A stretch of DNA of 64,000 nt, taken from assembly GCA_020249925.1 (NCBI GenBank), contig JADCER010000005.1, forward strand, positions 372,001 to 436,000, read 5' to 3'. The position numbers and the translations under genes were made by a program. Below the pieces are notes generated by a model. It was not told where the DNA came from. It worked only from the letters and a program-made list of their open reading frames with translations, and made no database searches. This DNA is from Roseomonas sp. (lineage in GTDB: Bacteria > Pseudomonadota > Alphaproteobacteria > Acetobacterales > Acetobacteraceae). Below are positions 9,104 to 17,855 of the stretch, one piece after another. Within the stretch, counting starts at the first letter, position 1. The number at the start of each line of letters is the position of its first letter.

Positions 9104-10732
9104 TCAGCCCTTCGGGCGGTGATCCTTGAAGGTTTCACGGAGCTTCGTCTTCAATATCTTACCTGTCGCGGTATGGGGAATTTCATCCACCACCACCAGA
9201 TCATCGGGTAGCCACCATTTCGCGACCTTATCAGCGAGGAAGGCATTCATGGCGGCGAGGTCCGGCGCGGCGGCACCCGGCTTCATCACCAGGATCATCA
9301 GCGGGCGTTCATCCCATTTCGGATCATGCATGGCGACAACGGCCGCTTCCGCGACACCGGGATAACCGACCGCGGCGTTTTCAAGCGCGATGGAAGAAAT
9401 CCACTCACCGCCTGATTTGATGACATCCTTGGATCGGTCGGTCACTTCCATGAAGCCATGGGTATCAATGGTCGCGACATCGCCTGTGTCAAAAAAGCCA
9501 TCGACGTCCAGCACGGCTTCATCTTCCCGCCGGAAGTAATTGCGGGTGATGGCCGGGCCGCGCACCTTGAGGCGACCGAAAACCTCTCCATTCCAGGGCA
9601 ATTCCTGCCCGGCATCATCGGTGATTTTCATCTCCACCGTGAAGGGCGGGCAGCCTTGCTTGGCTTGCAGCGCCAGTGCCGCTTCGGGATCAAGCCCGCT
9701 GATTTCGGGCTTGCGCTGATAGGTGGTGCCCACCGGCGACATTTCCGTCATGCCCCAGGCATGGATCACCCGCACGCCGTATTTTTCCTGATAGGTTTTG
9801 GTGATGGCCGCGGGGCAGGCGGAACCGCCAATGACCACGCGCTTCAGCGTATCAATGCGCGTGCCCGTCGCTTCCATATGCTGGAGCAGCATCATCCAAA
9901 CCGTGGGCACGGCGGCGGAGAAATTCACCTGCGTTTCCGTGATGATTTCATGCACCGAAGCGCCATCCAGCTTGGCGCCGGGCAGGATCAGCGTGGCGCC
10001 CGCCATGGGGGCAGAAATGGGCAAGGACCAGCCATTGGCATGGAACATCGGCACCACGGGCATGACGCGGTCCGCCACGCCAAGCCCCAGACAATCCACC
10101 TGATTGGCCGCCAGCGCATGCAAGATATTGGACCGATGCGAATAGAGCACGCCCTTGGGATCACCCGTGGTGCCAGATGTATAGCAAAGCCCGGCGGCGG
10201 TTCTTTCATCAAAGCTTGCCCAGGCGAAATCACCATCGGCTTCGGCCAGCCAATCCTCATAAGCCACGGCATTGCGCAGCCCCGTCTCAGGCAGATGCGC
10301 GCCATCGGTCAGGATGATGAAGCGTTCGATGTGTTCAAGCTTCGGCGCCAATTGCTGAATCAGCGGGATGAAGGTCAGGTCCAGCATCAGCACGCGCGAA
10401 CCGGCATGGTTCAGGATCCAGGCGATCTGATCCGGAAAAAGCCGCGGATTGACGGTGTGGTAAATGGCGCCAATGCCGGTGATGCCATACCAGGCCTCCA
10501 CATGCCGCCAAGTATTCCAGGCAAGGGTGGCAACCCGATCACCAAGCTCGATGCCATCGCGCTGCAAGCGCTGGGCAACACGCAGCGCGCGCAGCCGCAC
10601 ATCACGGTAATTCGTGCGATGGAAAGGGCCTTCGATGGAACGGCTGATGATCTGCCGCCCCGGATGCTGGATGGCGGCGTGGTCCAGCACCTTATGCATC
10701 AGCAAGGGCCAATCCTGCATCAATCCCAACAT
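9104..10732 (-). CDS. Acyl-CoA ligase, medium-chain/3-methylmercaptopropionyl-CoA ligase type
   Basis: The 542-residue enzyme belongs to the AMP-forming acyl-CoA synthetase family. The AMP-binding P-loop is [21 protein letters not shown] near residue 180. Other motifs are [21 protein letters not shown] and [15 protein letters not shown], with the C-terminal catalytic lysine region [13 protein letters not shown]. The start [11 protein letters not shown] at 10732 matches the usual beginning of DmdB-like and medium-chain ligases; the open frame continues upstream without similarity. It activates a carboxylic acid to the CoA ester via an acyl-adenylate. Whether the substrate is a fatty acid or methylmercaptopropionate cannot be decided, since no dmdA/C/D genes are close. 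Confidence 0.88.
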   Translation of the reverse strand: MLGLMQDWPLLMHKVLDHAAIQHPGRQIISRSIEGPFHRTNYRDVRLRALRVAQRLQRDGIELGDRVATLAWNTWRHVEAWYGITGIGAIYHTVNPRLFPDQIAWILNHAGSRVLMLDLTFIPLIQQLAPKLEHIERFIILTDGAHLPETGLRNAVAYEDWLAEADGDFAWASFDERTAAGLCYTSGTTGDPKGVLYSHRSNILHALAANQVDCLGLGVADRVMPVVPMFHANGWSLPISAPMAGATLILPGAKLDGASVHEIITETQVNFSAAVPTVWMMLLQHMEATGTRIDTLKRVVIGGSACPAAITKTYQEKYGVRVIHAWGMTEMSPVGTTYQRKPEISGLDPEAALALQAKQGCPPFTVEMKITDDAGQELPWNGEVFGRLKVRGPAITRNYFRREDEAVLDVDGFFDTGDVATIDTHGFMEVTDRSKDVIKSGGEWISSIALENAAVGYPGVAEAAVVAMHDPKWDERPLMILVMKPGAAAPDLAAMNAFLADKVAKWWLPDDLVVVDEIPHTATGKILKTKLRETFKDHRPKG

Positions 10733-10843
10733 GGCTTCCCCCCTTGGTCCGGGCATGCTCCCCCCGGCTTGCAAGGAAACCCTACACGCAAAGCCCCAGG
10801 CTGTGGCAAGATGGCGGGCGAACCAGGAACAGGAGACCACGCC

Positions 10844-11260
10844 ATGCCCCCCGTGCCCGATATCAGCCCCAAGGACACCTGGGCGGCTCTGGCCGCCGAC
10901 AAGGACGCCGTGCTGATTGATGTGCGCACTGATGCGGAATGGAACTTTGTTGGCCTGCCGGATTTGGGGGCGCTTGGGAAACAGGTGGTGCTGATTCCCT
11001 GGCAAATGTATCCCTCCATGCAGGTCAATGGCGGCTTTGCCGAGGATTTGCAGGCGGCCGGGCTGACGCCGGGGCATAAGCTCTATTTCATCTGCCGGTC
11101 CGGTGCGCGGTCTCAATCGGCGGGGCAGGCGGCGCAGGCGGCGGGCTTTGCGCATGCCTTCAATGTGGCGGATGGCTTTGAAGGCCCGGTGGATGGCGCG
11201 GGACATCGGGGAAGTGCCGCCGGGTGGAAGGCATCCGGCCTGCCCTGGCGGCAGCGCTGA
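10844..11260 (+). CDS. Rhodanese-like domain protein
   Basis: The 138-residue single-domain protein starts at ATG 10844 after a purine-rich site (AGGAACAGGAG). It shows the rhodanese fold motifs AVLIDVRTDAEWNFVG, LYFICRSGARSQSAG with the active cysteine in ICRSGARS, and AFNVADGFEGPVD near the end. Rhodanese domains carry sulfane sulfur as a cysteine persulfide. It is divergent from the acyl-CoA ligase, sharing a 111-base spacer. The long open frame running antisense through the ligase gene upstream is a compositional artefact and not part of this gene. Confidence 0.88.
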   Translation: MPPVPDISPKDTWAALAADKDAVLIDVRTDAEWNFVGLPDLGALGKQVVLIPWQMYPSMQVNGGFAEDLQAAGLTPGHKLYFICRSGARSQSAGQAAQAAGFAHAFNVADGFEGPVDGAGHRGSAAGWKASGLPWRQR

Positions 11261-11275
11261 AACACGGCGTATCGG

Positions 11276-12187
11276 CTAAAAGGCAAAGAGGCTCATGATA
11301 TCCTCAAGGCTGGCCGTGCCGGCCAGGATCACATCATCCCCCGCGCCGCCGAAAACCGTGTCATCACCCCCCCAGACAGTGATGGTGTCATGCCCATCAC
11401 CGCCCCAAGCCAGGTCGCGATCATCCCAGGCGTCAATCACGTCATCGCCGGCACCGCCGGCCAGCGTATCATCGCCATCACCGCCAATCAGCGTATCCGC
11501 GCCATCACCACCCGAGACGCTGTCATTCCCGCGGTCGCTCAGCAGCCAATCATCGCCGGCATCGCCCGCGATTACATCATCACCATCCTCGCTGGTGACG
11601 CTGTCATTGCCCGTGCCGCCAAAAATACGGTTGTGGCCAACCCCGCCCAAAAGACTATCGGCGCCATCACCGCCATCCAGCCAATCCCGCCCATCGCCGC
11701 CAAGCAGCGTTTCCGCGGCGGCGCCGGACAATAAGGTGTCATCGCCCGCGCCACCATCAGCGGCGCCGAGCAGAACACCAAGCCGACCGTCAAGCAGATC
11801 ATCCCCGTCCGCCAACAGCGCGGCGCCTTCGATCCGCCCGGCATTACGGACCTCATCATCATAGGCGCTGCCCGTGATGGCGTAGCGCCCATCCGTGGCA
11901 TGGCCGCCTTCCGTGAGAGTCAGAAAAAGACGATTCGTGATGGTGCCCTGGTTGTAAAGTTCAAAGCGCCAATCAGCCGAAATGGCGATATCAGCGGCGC
12001 TGACCACGCCCTGCTGCCACAGGATGCTCGGCGCAATTTCAGACAAGGTTTGTGTGTCAAATTGTCGGATAAGGGCTTGGGGTGCCGCGAAATGAATGGC
12101 TCTGCCGTAATCCCAATCGCTTTCGAATAGCCCTGAAAGCGCGTTGGTCTGTCCCGGGAAGAGAAGCAGCCTTGCGAAATTGATCAT
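11276..12187 (-). CDS. RTX-type calcium-binding protein, probably secreted
   Basis: The 303-residue protein starts MINFARLLLFPGQTNAL at ATG 12187; the open frame continues nine residues upstream from a non-ATG codon. Residues 1-115 have no recognised domain. Residues about 120-290 are glycine/aspartate nonapeptide repeats such as GGDGADSLLG, GGTGNDSVTS, GGDGDDTLAG and GGAGDDVILA, which form calcium-filled beta rolls. No N-terminal signal peptide is evident; RTX proteins usually leave by a type I system reading a C-terminal signal, and the last residues SLEDIMSLFAF fit a short hydrophobic tail. No type I secretion genes are nearby. Function of the N-terminal part is unknown. Confidence 0.82.
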   Translation of the reverse strand: MINFARLLLFPGQTNALSGLFESDWDYGRAIHFAAPQALIRQFDTQTLSEIAPSILWQQGVVSAADIAISADWRFELYNQGTITNRLFLTLTEGGHATDGRYAITGSAYDDEVRNAGRIEGAALLADGDDLLDGRLGVLLGAADGGAGDDTLLSGAAAETLLGGDGRDWLDGGDGADSLLGGVGHNRIFGGTGNDSVTSEDGDDVIAGDAGDDWLLSDRGNDSVSGGDGADTLIGGDGDDTLAGGAGDDVIDAWDDRDLAWGGDGHDTITVWGGDDTVFGGAGDDVILAGTASLEDIMSLFAF

Positions 12188-12485
12188 GGCGAACCCGCAT
12201 GGCGGCCTTGGCAACCCGAAGCGGGCTGGCAGCCTTCAAACGACGGGGCCAAGATTGTCACGAATTGCTCCTCGACCGTTATGTTCAGATTTAGTTAAGG
12301 TTTCTTGAAAATGGATAAAAAAGCAAGCCTTGAATTCAGTAATTCTTCAAATGATTACCCCAATTCAACCAGAGATAGAAAATATTTTCTTGTATTCGAT
12401 CGGGGCGTTTCCACCATGGGTGGTCCGCGCCGCTCTGGAAAAGAGACGGTCGCCGAGGCATCATCGCGTGGAAGGAGAAACGCCA
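12188..12485. promoter_or_regulatory. AT-rich divergent spacer between RTX and DUF3237 genes
   Basis: About 300 bases between two divergently transcribed genes. The part from roughly 12270 to 12395 is strikingly AT-rich for this genome, with runs such as GAAAATGGATAAAAAAG and TAGAAAATATTTTCTTG. The latter contains the palindrome AGAAAATATTTTCT. It probably holds promoters for both genes and perhaps a silencing or bending region. The right part ends with an AAGGAG site before the DUF3237 start. Confidence 0.5.
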
Positions 12486-12953
12486 ATGACCCCATTGCCC
12501 CTGCAATCCGAATACCTGTTCCGCATGACGCTTGGTGTGGGAACGCCGCAAATGATCGGCACGACGCGCAACGGCGAACTCCGCATCGTGCCGGTAACGG
12601 GCGGCACCGTTGCTGGCCCCAAGCTCACTGGCGAAATCATGCCGGGATCGGCCGCGGATTGGCTGCGTGTTGACCCGGATGGCTCGGCGCAAATTGATGT
12701 GCGGCTCACCATTCGCGCCGCTTCCGGCAGCATGGTTTATGCCGCCTATAATGGCATCCGCCATGGCTCACCGGCTGCCCTCGCGAAGCTTGCGGCAGGA
12801 GAGAGCGTTGACCCATCCGAGATCTATTTCCGCACGCTGATCCGCTTTGAAACCGGCGCGGCTGATCTTGCCTGGATGAACAAGATCGTCGCCGTCGGTG
12901 TGGGCCAGCGCCCGCCAAGCGGGCCATGCTATGATGTCTATGCCGTGAAGTAG
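12486..12953 (+). CDS. DUF3237 domain protein
   Basis: The start ATG 12486 follows GGAAGGAGAAACGCC. The 155-residue product matches the DUF3237 pattern: LQSEYLFRMTLGVGTPQMIG at the start, GGTVAGPKLTGEIMPGSADW-like motif, DVRLTIRAASGSMVYAAYNGI in the middle and YFRTLIRFETGAADLAWMNK near the end. This family is a small beta barrel found in many soil proteobacteria; its biochemical role is not established to my knowledge. The open frame extends upstream to 12330, but that part is AT-rich spacer and is not counted. Confidence 0.85.
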   Translation: MTPLPLQSEYLFRMTLGVGTPQMIGTTRNGELRIVPVTGGTVAGPKLTGEIMPGSAADWLRVDPDGSAQIDVRLTIRAASGSMVYAAYNGIRHGSPAALAKLAAGESVDPSEIYFRTLIRFETGAADLAWMNKIVAVGVGQRPPSGPCYDVYAVK

Positions 12954-12963
12954 TGGCGCTGGC

Positions 12964-13638
12964 TCAGCGCCGCGCCGCCAATTGCTTATTCTCAAGCCGG
13001 CTGAGCAACCGCACCACGGGCCAGAGCAGGATGAAATAGATGATCGCCGCCGCTACAATCGGCGATGCATTGTACGTCACGCTCTGCGCCTGCCGCGCCT
13101 GGAACAGCAATTCGGGCAATGCCACGACTGAGGCGATGGAGGTGAGCTTCACCACCTCCAGAGTATTGGAAATCAGATCGGGCAGCACATTGCGCACCGC
13201 CTGGGGCAGCACGATGAAGCGCATGGTCTGCGCTGCGGTCAGCCCCGTGCTGCGTGCGGCTTCCACCTGGCCGCGCGGCACGCTTTCAATGCCGGCGCGC
13301 AGAATCTCGCCGTAATAAGCCCCCGTATTCAGGAAAAACCCGATCGCCACCGCCCCCCAGGCGCTGACCTCAAGCCCGATAAAGGGCAGGCCGGCGAAGA
13401 TGAAGACCAGCAACACCAAAGGCGGCAAGGCGCGGAAGGTATCCACCCAAACGCGCAGCGGCCAGCGCACCCAGGCATGGGGCAGGGTGGACAGCACCGC
13501 CAGAATAATTCCCCCCAAAAGCCCAAGCGGCACCACCAGCAGCGAAAGCAATAACGTCGCACGCAGCCCCTGCCAGAGAATGGGGGAGGCTTCGCGCATG
13601 ATCTCCCAATTCAGGAAGGCTTCAAGGAAATCCTGCAT
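12964..13638 (-). CDS. Polar amino acid ABC transporter permease (second subunit)
   Basis: The 224-residue inner-membrane protein has five or so hydrophobic helices and the His/Glu/Gln-family permease motif, here GAYYGEILRAGIESVPRGQVEAARSTGLT split across residues 105-135 (EAA loop), with FRALPPLVLLVFIFAGLP upstream. It is one half of the transmembrane channel. The gene is last of a four-gene minus-strand operon (binding protein, ATPase, permease, permease) and begins two bases after the stop of the first permease. The substrate class is polar amino acids; the exact one cannot be read. Confidence 0.9.
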   Translation of the reverse strand: MQDFLEAFLNWEIMREASPILWQGLRATLLLSLLVVPLGLLGGIILAVLSTLPHAWVRWPLRVWVDTFRALPPLVLLVFIFAGLPFIGLEVSAWGAVAIGFFLNTGAYYGEILRAGIESVPRGQVEAARSTGLTAAQTMRFIVLPQAVRNVLPDLISNTLEVVKLTSIASVVALPELLFQARQAQSVTYNASPIVAAAIIYFILLWPVVRLLSRLENKQLAARR

Positions 13639-13640
13639 GC

Positions 13641-14321
13641 TCAGCGCTTCCAGGCAAAGCGCGTTTCAATCCAGCGGCCGAGCACAACCACAGGAAAGAA
13701 CAGCACCAGATAAGCCAAGGCGCCGAGTGTCAGCGGCGATGGGTTGAAGGAATGGGAAAGCCCGGAACTTGCCGCACCCAGAATATCCGGCACCGCCACC
13801 ACGGAAGCGAGTGCGGTGCCCTTGGTAATTGCAATGGTGCGGTTGGTGAGCGGTGGGATGGTGAGGCGCAAAGCCTGCGGCAGCACCACATAGCCCAGCG
13901 CTTGCAGGAAATTGAGCCCCGTGGAGCGTGCCGCTTCCCATTGCCCCTTCGGTACGCTGGTAATGCCGGCCCAGAAAATCTCTTCCGAAAACGCCATCAG
14001 TACCAGGGTCAAAGCAAGCCAAGCTGAAGCAAAGCCCGATAATTCCATCCCCATGCTGGGCAGGCCAAAGAACAGCAGCACGATAATCACCAGCGGCGGC
14101 AGGGCGCGGAACAGATCCACCACGAAAATGATCAGCCAATTGAGCGGCCGCACCCCCATGGCGCGCAGCACCGCCAGCGCCAGGCCAGCGATAAGGCCCG
14201 CGGCGATGATGCAAAGCGCCAGCACAATCGTGAGCCCAAAGCCTTCAATGATTTTCGGCAGGTACTGCGCCATGACGCGCGCATTGAAGAAGCTATCGGT
14301 GAAGCGTTCCCAGCCGGTCAT
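13641..14321 (-). CDS. Polar amino acid ABC transporter permease (first subunit)
   Basis: The 226-residue membrane protein has the same layout as its neighbour: helices such as IVLALCIIAAGLIAGLALAVL, VDLFRALPPLVIIVLLFFGLP, and an EAA loop WAGITSVPKGQWEAARSTGL. In this importer class two homologous permeases form the channel. It sits between the ATPase gene (6-base gap) and the second permease (2-base gap), so the four genes are expected to be cotranscribed. Confidence 0.9.
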   Translation of the reverse strand: MTGWERFTDSFFNARVMAQYLPKIIEGFGLTIVLALCIIAAGLIAGLALAVLRAMGVRPLNWLIIFVVDLFRALPPLVIIVLLFFGLPSMGMELSGFASAWLALTLVLMAFSEEIFWAGITSVPKGQWEAARSTGLNFLQALGYVVLPQALRLTIPPLTNRTIAITKGTALASVVAVPDILGAASSGLSHSFNPSPLTLGALAYLVLFFPVVVLGRWIETRFAWKR

Positions 14322-14327
14322 GGCGGG

Positions 14328-15089
14328 TCAATGCCGCTCGATCTGGCTGATGAAGGTGCGAAGCCTTTCATGGCGCGGCGCGCTGAACAGCTCAGAAGGC
14401 GGGCCTTGTTCCAGAATCTCGCCATCGGCCATGAACACCACGCGGTCTGCGGCGGCGCGCGCGAAGCTCATTTCATGGCTGACCACAACCATGGTCATGC
14501 CGTCTTCCCGCAATTCGCGCATCACCGCCAGAACACCGCCGACCAATTCAGGGTCAAGCGCGCTGGTCGGTTCATCAAACAGCATGACGCGCGGTTCAAG
14601 CGCGATGGACCGCGCAATGGCAACGCGCTGCTGCTGGCCGCCGGAAAGCTGGTTGGGGTAGTGGTCCGCACGATCCGCCAAATGCACGCGATCCAAGGCG
14701 CGCTGCGCCCGGGCTTCGGCTTCTGCCTTGTCCAGCCCCTGCACCTTGCGCAGTGCGAGCATGACATTCCCAAGCGCGGTCATATGCGGATAGAGGTTGA
14801 AGGATTGGAACACCATGCCAATCCGCTGCCGCGCCTTGTTGATATCCGTGCGCGCATCCAGCATGTCTATGCCATCCACGATGATGGAACCGCTGGAGGG
14901 TTCCTCCAACCGGTTCAGGCAACGCAGCAGCGTGGATTTGCCGGACCCGGATGGCCCGATCACAAAGACAAGCTGGCGTTCTTCCACGGTGAAATCGACG
15001 CCGCGCAGCACATGCAGGGCGCCGAAATGCTTATGGATGGCGCGCGCTTCGACAATGGGGCGGGCGGGGGTCATGCCCGCCGCGCCCAT
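14328..15089 (-). CDS. Polar amino acid ABC transporter ATP-binding protein (GlnQ type)
   Basis: The 253-residue ATPase has Walker [21 protein letters not shown] near residue 50, the GlnQ-branch MVFQSFNLYPHMTALGN, signature [16 protein letters not shown] and Walker B VMLFDEPTSALDPELVGGV, followed by VVVSHEMSFARAAADRVVFM. This exact set marks the polar amino acid uptake branch. Two candidate ATGs exist (15089 and 15074); neither has a strong ribosome binding site and the longer is given. It lies 13 bases after the binding-protein stop. Confidence 0.92.
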   Translation of the reverse strand: MGAAGMTPARPIVEARAIHKHFGALHVLRGVDFTVEERQLVFVIGPSGSGKSTLLRCLNRLEEPSSGSIIVDGIDMLDARTDINKARQRIGMVFQSFNLYPHMTALGNVMLALRKVQGLDKAEAEARAQRALDRVHLADRADHYPNQLSGGQQQRVAIARSIALEPRVMLFDEPTSALDPELVGGVLAVMRELREDGMTMVVVSHEMSFARAAADRVVFMADGEILEQGPPSELFSAPRHERLRTFISQIERH

Positions 15090-15102
15090 GCGTTAAACGC
15101 CA

Positions 15103-15939
15103 TCAGCAGCGCGGGTTCTGCGGTGTCGGGTCATGGCCCGGCAGATCGGGCGGGCCATAGCCTGGGAATTCCATCACCTCTGCCTGGTCAGGGCCGGGGC
15201 GATTGCCGAACCACTTCTCAGACAAGGTGGCGATGGTCCCATCGCGCTTCATGCAGGTGAGCACATCTTCAACCTGGTTGCGGAGCGCCGCGCTGTCACG
15301 CCGGAACGGTGTGCCCCAATGCATGCGCGTGCCGGGCAACACGAAATCCGCGATGTATTGCGGCGTGCGGGAAGCGGAAAACCGCACCACCGTATTGCCG
15401 GAGAGGTTGGCATAGGCGCGCCCCTGAATGACGGCCTGCACCGCATCGGGCTGTGTGTCAAAGGCGAGCAGTGTCAGGTTCAGGCGCGCGGCATTGGCCG
15501 TGACCCAGTTTTCATAAGGTGTGCCCTTGTTCACGCTGATGGTCTTGCCGCGCAAATCTTCCTCGGACTTGATGGGCGGCGTGCCGCGCCGGATGCCGAA
15601 TTGCAATTCGGTCCAGATATAGCCTTCCGTGAACAGCAGCGCTTCGGCGCGTTCGCGCGTGACCGTGGTGGGGGCGCAAAGGAAATCGTAGCGCCCCGCA
15701 TTCATGGCCGGAATAAGGCCGGAGAAGGAGGCGCTTTCGATCACAATTTCCCGCCCCATCCGCTTGGCGACTTCGCGGAACAGGTCAATCTGAAAGCCCT
15801 GTACACCGCCTTGCAACGAGGGGAAGGCATGGGGGGCGAAAGTGCCATCCACCCCGCAGCGGAGCGGCGGTTGGCCCTGGGCCAAGGCGGGCCCGGCGAG
15901 GGCTCCGGAGAGCAGCGCGGCAGCCAGAAAACGGCGCAT
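15103..15939 (-). CDS. Amino acid ABC transporter substrate-binding protein
   Basis: The start at 15939 has AAGGAG just upstream and gives a signal peptide (MRRFLAAALLSGALAGPALA). The 278-residue product is a family-3 solute-binding protein: LRCGVDGTFAPHAF, GFQIDLFREVAKRMGREIVI, FSGLIPAMNAGRYDFLCAPTT-like segment, LRGKTISVNKGTPYENWV and KRDGTIATLSEKWFG. It captures the ligand in the periplasm and presents it to the two permeases encoded downstream. The frame stays open well upstream, but those residues have no similarity. First gene of the operon. Confidence 0.92.
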   Translation of the reverse strand: MRRFLAAALLSGALAGPALAQGQPPLRCGVDGTFAPHAFPSLQGGVQGFQIDLFREVAKRMGREIVIESASFSGLIPAMNAGRYDFLCAPTTVTRERAEALLFTEGYIWTELQFGIRRGTPPIKSEEDLRGKTISVNKGTPYENWVTANAARLNLTLLAFDTQPDAVQAVIQGRAYANLSGNTVVRFSASRTPQYIADFVLPGTRMHWGTPFRRDSAALRNQVEDVLTCMKRDGTIATLSEKWFGNRPGPDQAEVMEFPGYGPPDLPGHDPTPQNPRC

Positions 15940-16080
15940 GGGGGAACTCCTTCCAATCAAGCGACGGGAAAACAGTCTCAGATGCGCGGAGCTCTGTCCA
16001 TGCGCGCTTGCCACGAAACTGCCTTTCTCTGGTCGCGCTGCTGCCGTGCTGGGCAGGTTTAAGGGCGTTCTGAACGTTGC

Positions 16081-16278
16081 ATGAGCAGGTGGATGTTTGC
16101 CCTTATTCTGATTGGTGCTGGTGTGCTGTGCGATCTGGTGTTGGTGGCGCTTTTGCTGGGCGATGCCACTGCGCCAGCACGGCTTTCGCATGCGGCGGTG
16201 GCACTGCTGGCGCTTGGCGGCGGCGGGCTCAAGCTTGGTGGGATGATGCTGCTGGAACCGCGCCGCCGCGCGGGCTGA
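16081..16278 (+). CDS. Small two-helix membrane protein, hypothetical
   Basis: The 65-residue product starts MSRWMFALILIGAGVLC and contains two hydrophobic segments (about residues 5-26 and 36-55) ending in RRRAG, a positive-inside tail. It lies in the gap between the divergent amino acid transporter and the convergent NUDIX gene. No known family is recognised. The membrane pattern and fit in the gap support a real gene, but there is no strong ribosome binding site, so it is only probable. Confidence 0.45.
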   Translation: MSRWMFALILIGAGVLCDLVLVALLLGDATAPARLSHAAVALLALGGGGLKLGGMMLLEPRRRAG

Positions 16279-16326
16279 GGTCAAGCGCCGCGCGTATTCA
16301 TGAGCGAGAAATGAAATTTCTTTAAC

Positions 16327-17025
16327 TCACTTCTCCACCCGCCGATCATCCATGCCGCGAAAGATGATCAACTCACGCTCGGCGCGCGCCGGTTGCGGCA
16401 AAGCAAGCCAGGCCAAAAATTCGCCCATCACGCGCGCCGTGATGGTCGCGACATTATTGGCATGCGCGGCTTCGGGGCTGTACCAGCCAAGCTTTTCCAA
16501 TTCGCCGGAACCTTGAATGGCACCATGAACCGCTTCCGCCGGTGCCACCAGAAACCGCGCGTGAAAGCGAATGGGCCGCCCCGTGGGGGTGATGGCGCGG
16601 CACAAATAATCAAGCGCCCCTAACGCCGCAGCGACACCGTCGCCGTGCTTTTCGCCGAGCACCAGCCCGGTTTCCTCAAATAACTCCCGCGCAGCTGCAA
16701 TGCCCAAGGCGCGCGCCCGCGCCGGCGTCGCGCGCCGTTCCAGCAGGCGCCGAGGCTCCGCGCGCAATTCACTGATGGCAGGACCACGATGATCATCGGG
16801 GTCCACGCGGCCACCAGGAAACACCATGACATCGGGCATGAAGCGATGCCCGGCATGGCGCTTGCCCATCAGCAATTCCGGCCCTTTGCGGCTTTGGCGC
16901 CAGACAATCAGGCTCGCGGCATCACGCGGGCGCGCGGTGCGGGCGCGCGGGCTGCGTTTGCCTTCAACATCGGCACCGCCGGGATTATCGGCGGTTGGGT
17001 CTTCGCGGTGGGGGCGGTCAGTCAA
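16327..17025 (-). CDS. NUDIX hydrolase
   Basis: The 232-residue product carries a NUDIX domain: DAASLIVWRQ, MPDVMVFPGGRVDPDD and the NUDIX helix spanning AAARELFEETGLVL near residue 115. The family cleaves nucleoside diphosphates linked to another group; the helix glutamates bind Mg. The branch with VMVFPGG, a long loop before the box, and a C-terminal helical part resembles NUDT19/RNA-capping-like or CoA-related hydrolases. The start is uncertain: TTG at 17025, overlapping the stop of the upstream nitroreductase by eight bases, is proposed; the open frame runs further up with no similarity. Confidence 0.8.
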   Translation of the reverse strand: MTDRPHREDPTADNPGGADVEGKRSPRARTARPRDAASLIVWRQSRKGPELLMGKRHAGHRFMPDVMVFPGGRVDPDDHRGPAISELRAEPRRLLERRATPARARALGIAAARELFEETGLVLGEKHGDGVAAALGALDYLCRAITPTGRPIRFHARFLVAPAEAVHGAIQGSGELEKLGWYSPEAAHANNVATITARVMGEFLAWLALPQPARAERELIIFRGMDDRRVEK

Positions 17026-17830
17026 GGTCAAACCCCCGGCTGCGTAGCCAGGCGCGGAAGCCAAAGCGCTCCGGCACCGATAACTGGCGCGCGGCGTTTT
17101 CGGACCAGGTGCAGCCTTCCGGCGCGGGGCCATGAATTTCCGGATAACGCGGCTTTTGCCTGGGCCGCAGCGCATCATAGGCCGCAATCGCCTCGGCCTC
17201 ATGCGCGCTGGAATAGGCTTCGCGATGGATCACGACCGATGGCGGTAGGCGTGGTGTCACCTCATTCCGCGCAACCGGCCAACCAAGCGAAAGCCCTGCC
17301 ACGGGATAAACCCCCTTGGGCAGCGCAAACAAGGGTGCGATTTTTTCGATATGGCTGCGCACATAGGAAATCGGGCAGGTGCCAAGCCCCGCTGCATCCG
17401 CGGCCGCAATCGCTGCCCCCAATGCCAGCGCCGCATCCACCGCCGTATTCAGGAAAGTGTCCATATTGTTATTGGCGTGTTCTCGCCCATGCTGCGCACA
17501 GGCCGCCTGGCCGCGCCGCATATCGCCGCAGAAAATCAGCAGCACCGGCGCATCCTTGATCCAGGGCATGGTGCCGATCCAATCCGCCACCTTCGCGATC
17601 TTCACCGGATCACGTGTCACGATGATGGAATATTGCTGCAAATCTGATTTGGAGGGCGCGGATTGCGCCGCCGCCAATACCGTATCCAGCAACGCCTCAT
17701 CTACTGCCTCAGCGCTATAGCGGCGCGTGACACGCCGATCCAACAGCGCGGCAAGGGCCGGTGGAATCGCCTCTGGCGGGGTGAAGGGCAGGGCGCCGTA
17801 GCGGGCGCGGATCAGATCTTCGGGCTTCAT
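17018..17830 (-). CDS. Nitroreductase-family FMN oxidoreductase
   Basis: The 270-residue enzyme begins at ATG 17830 (MKPEDLIRARYG). Family motifs are RRVTRRYSAEAVDEALLDTVLAAAQSAPSKSDLQ split over residues 31-65, which includes the FMN-phosphate-binding arginines and serines. AALALGAAIAAADAAGLGTCPI and LFALPKGVYPVAGLSLGWP follow. These proteins use NAD(P)H to reduce nitro groups, quinones or flavins. The C-terminal 40 residues (GFRAWLRSRGF) are an extension beyond the core. It lies 25 bases after the acyl-CoA synthetase and overlaps the NUDIX gene, so the three likely form an operon. Confidence 0.88.
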   Translation of the reverse strand: MKPEDLIRARYGALPFTPPEAIPPALAALLDRRVTRRYSAEAVDEALLDTVLAAAQSAPSKSDLQQYSIIVTRDPVKIAKVADWIGTMPWIKDAPVLLIFCGDMRRGQAACAQHGREHANNNMDTFLNTAVDAALALGAAIAAADAAGLGTCPISYVRSHIEKIAPLFALPKGVYPVAGLSLGWPVARNEVTPRLPPSVVIHREAYSSAHEAEAIAAYDALRPRQKPRYPEIHGPAPEGCTWSENAARQLSVPERFGFRAWLRSRGFDLD

Positions 17831-17855
17831 GACGCCAAACTGGCACCGCAAGCCA

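Noticed and set aside
9458-11260. 600-codon plus-strand open frame across the acyl-CoA ligase
   Set aside because: Only the last 138 codons encode a recognisable protein (rhodanese); the rest is antisense to the ligase and is a GC-bias artefact.
11295-11864. CRISPR or tandem DNA repeat
   Set aside because: The repetitive DNA is coding sequence for RTX nonapeptide repeats on the minus strand, with no spacer structure.
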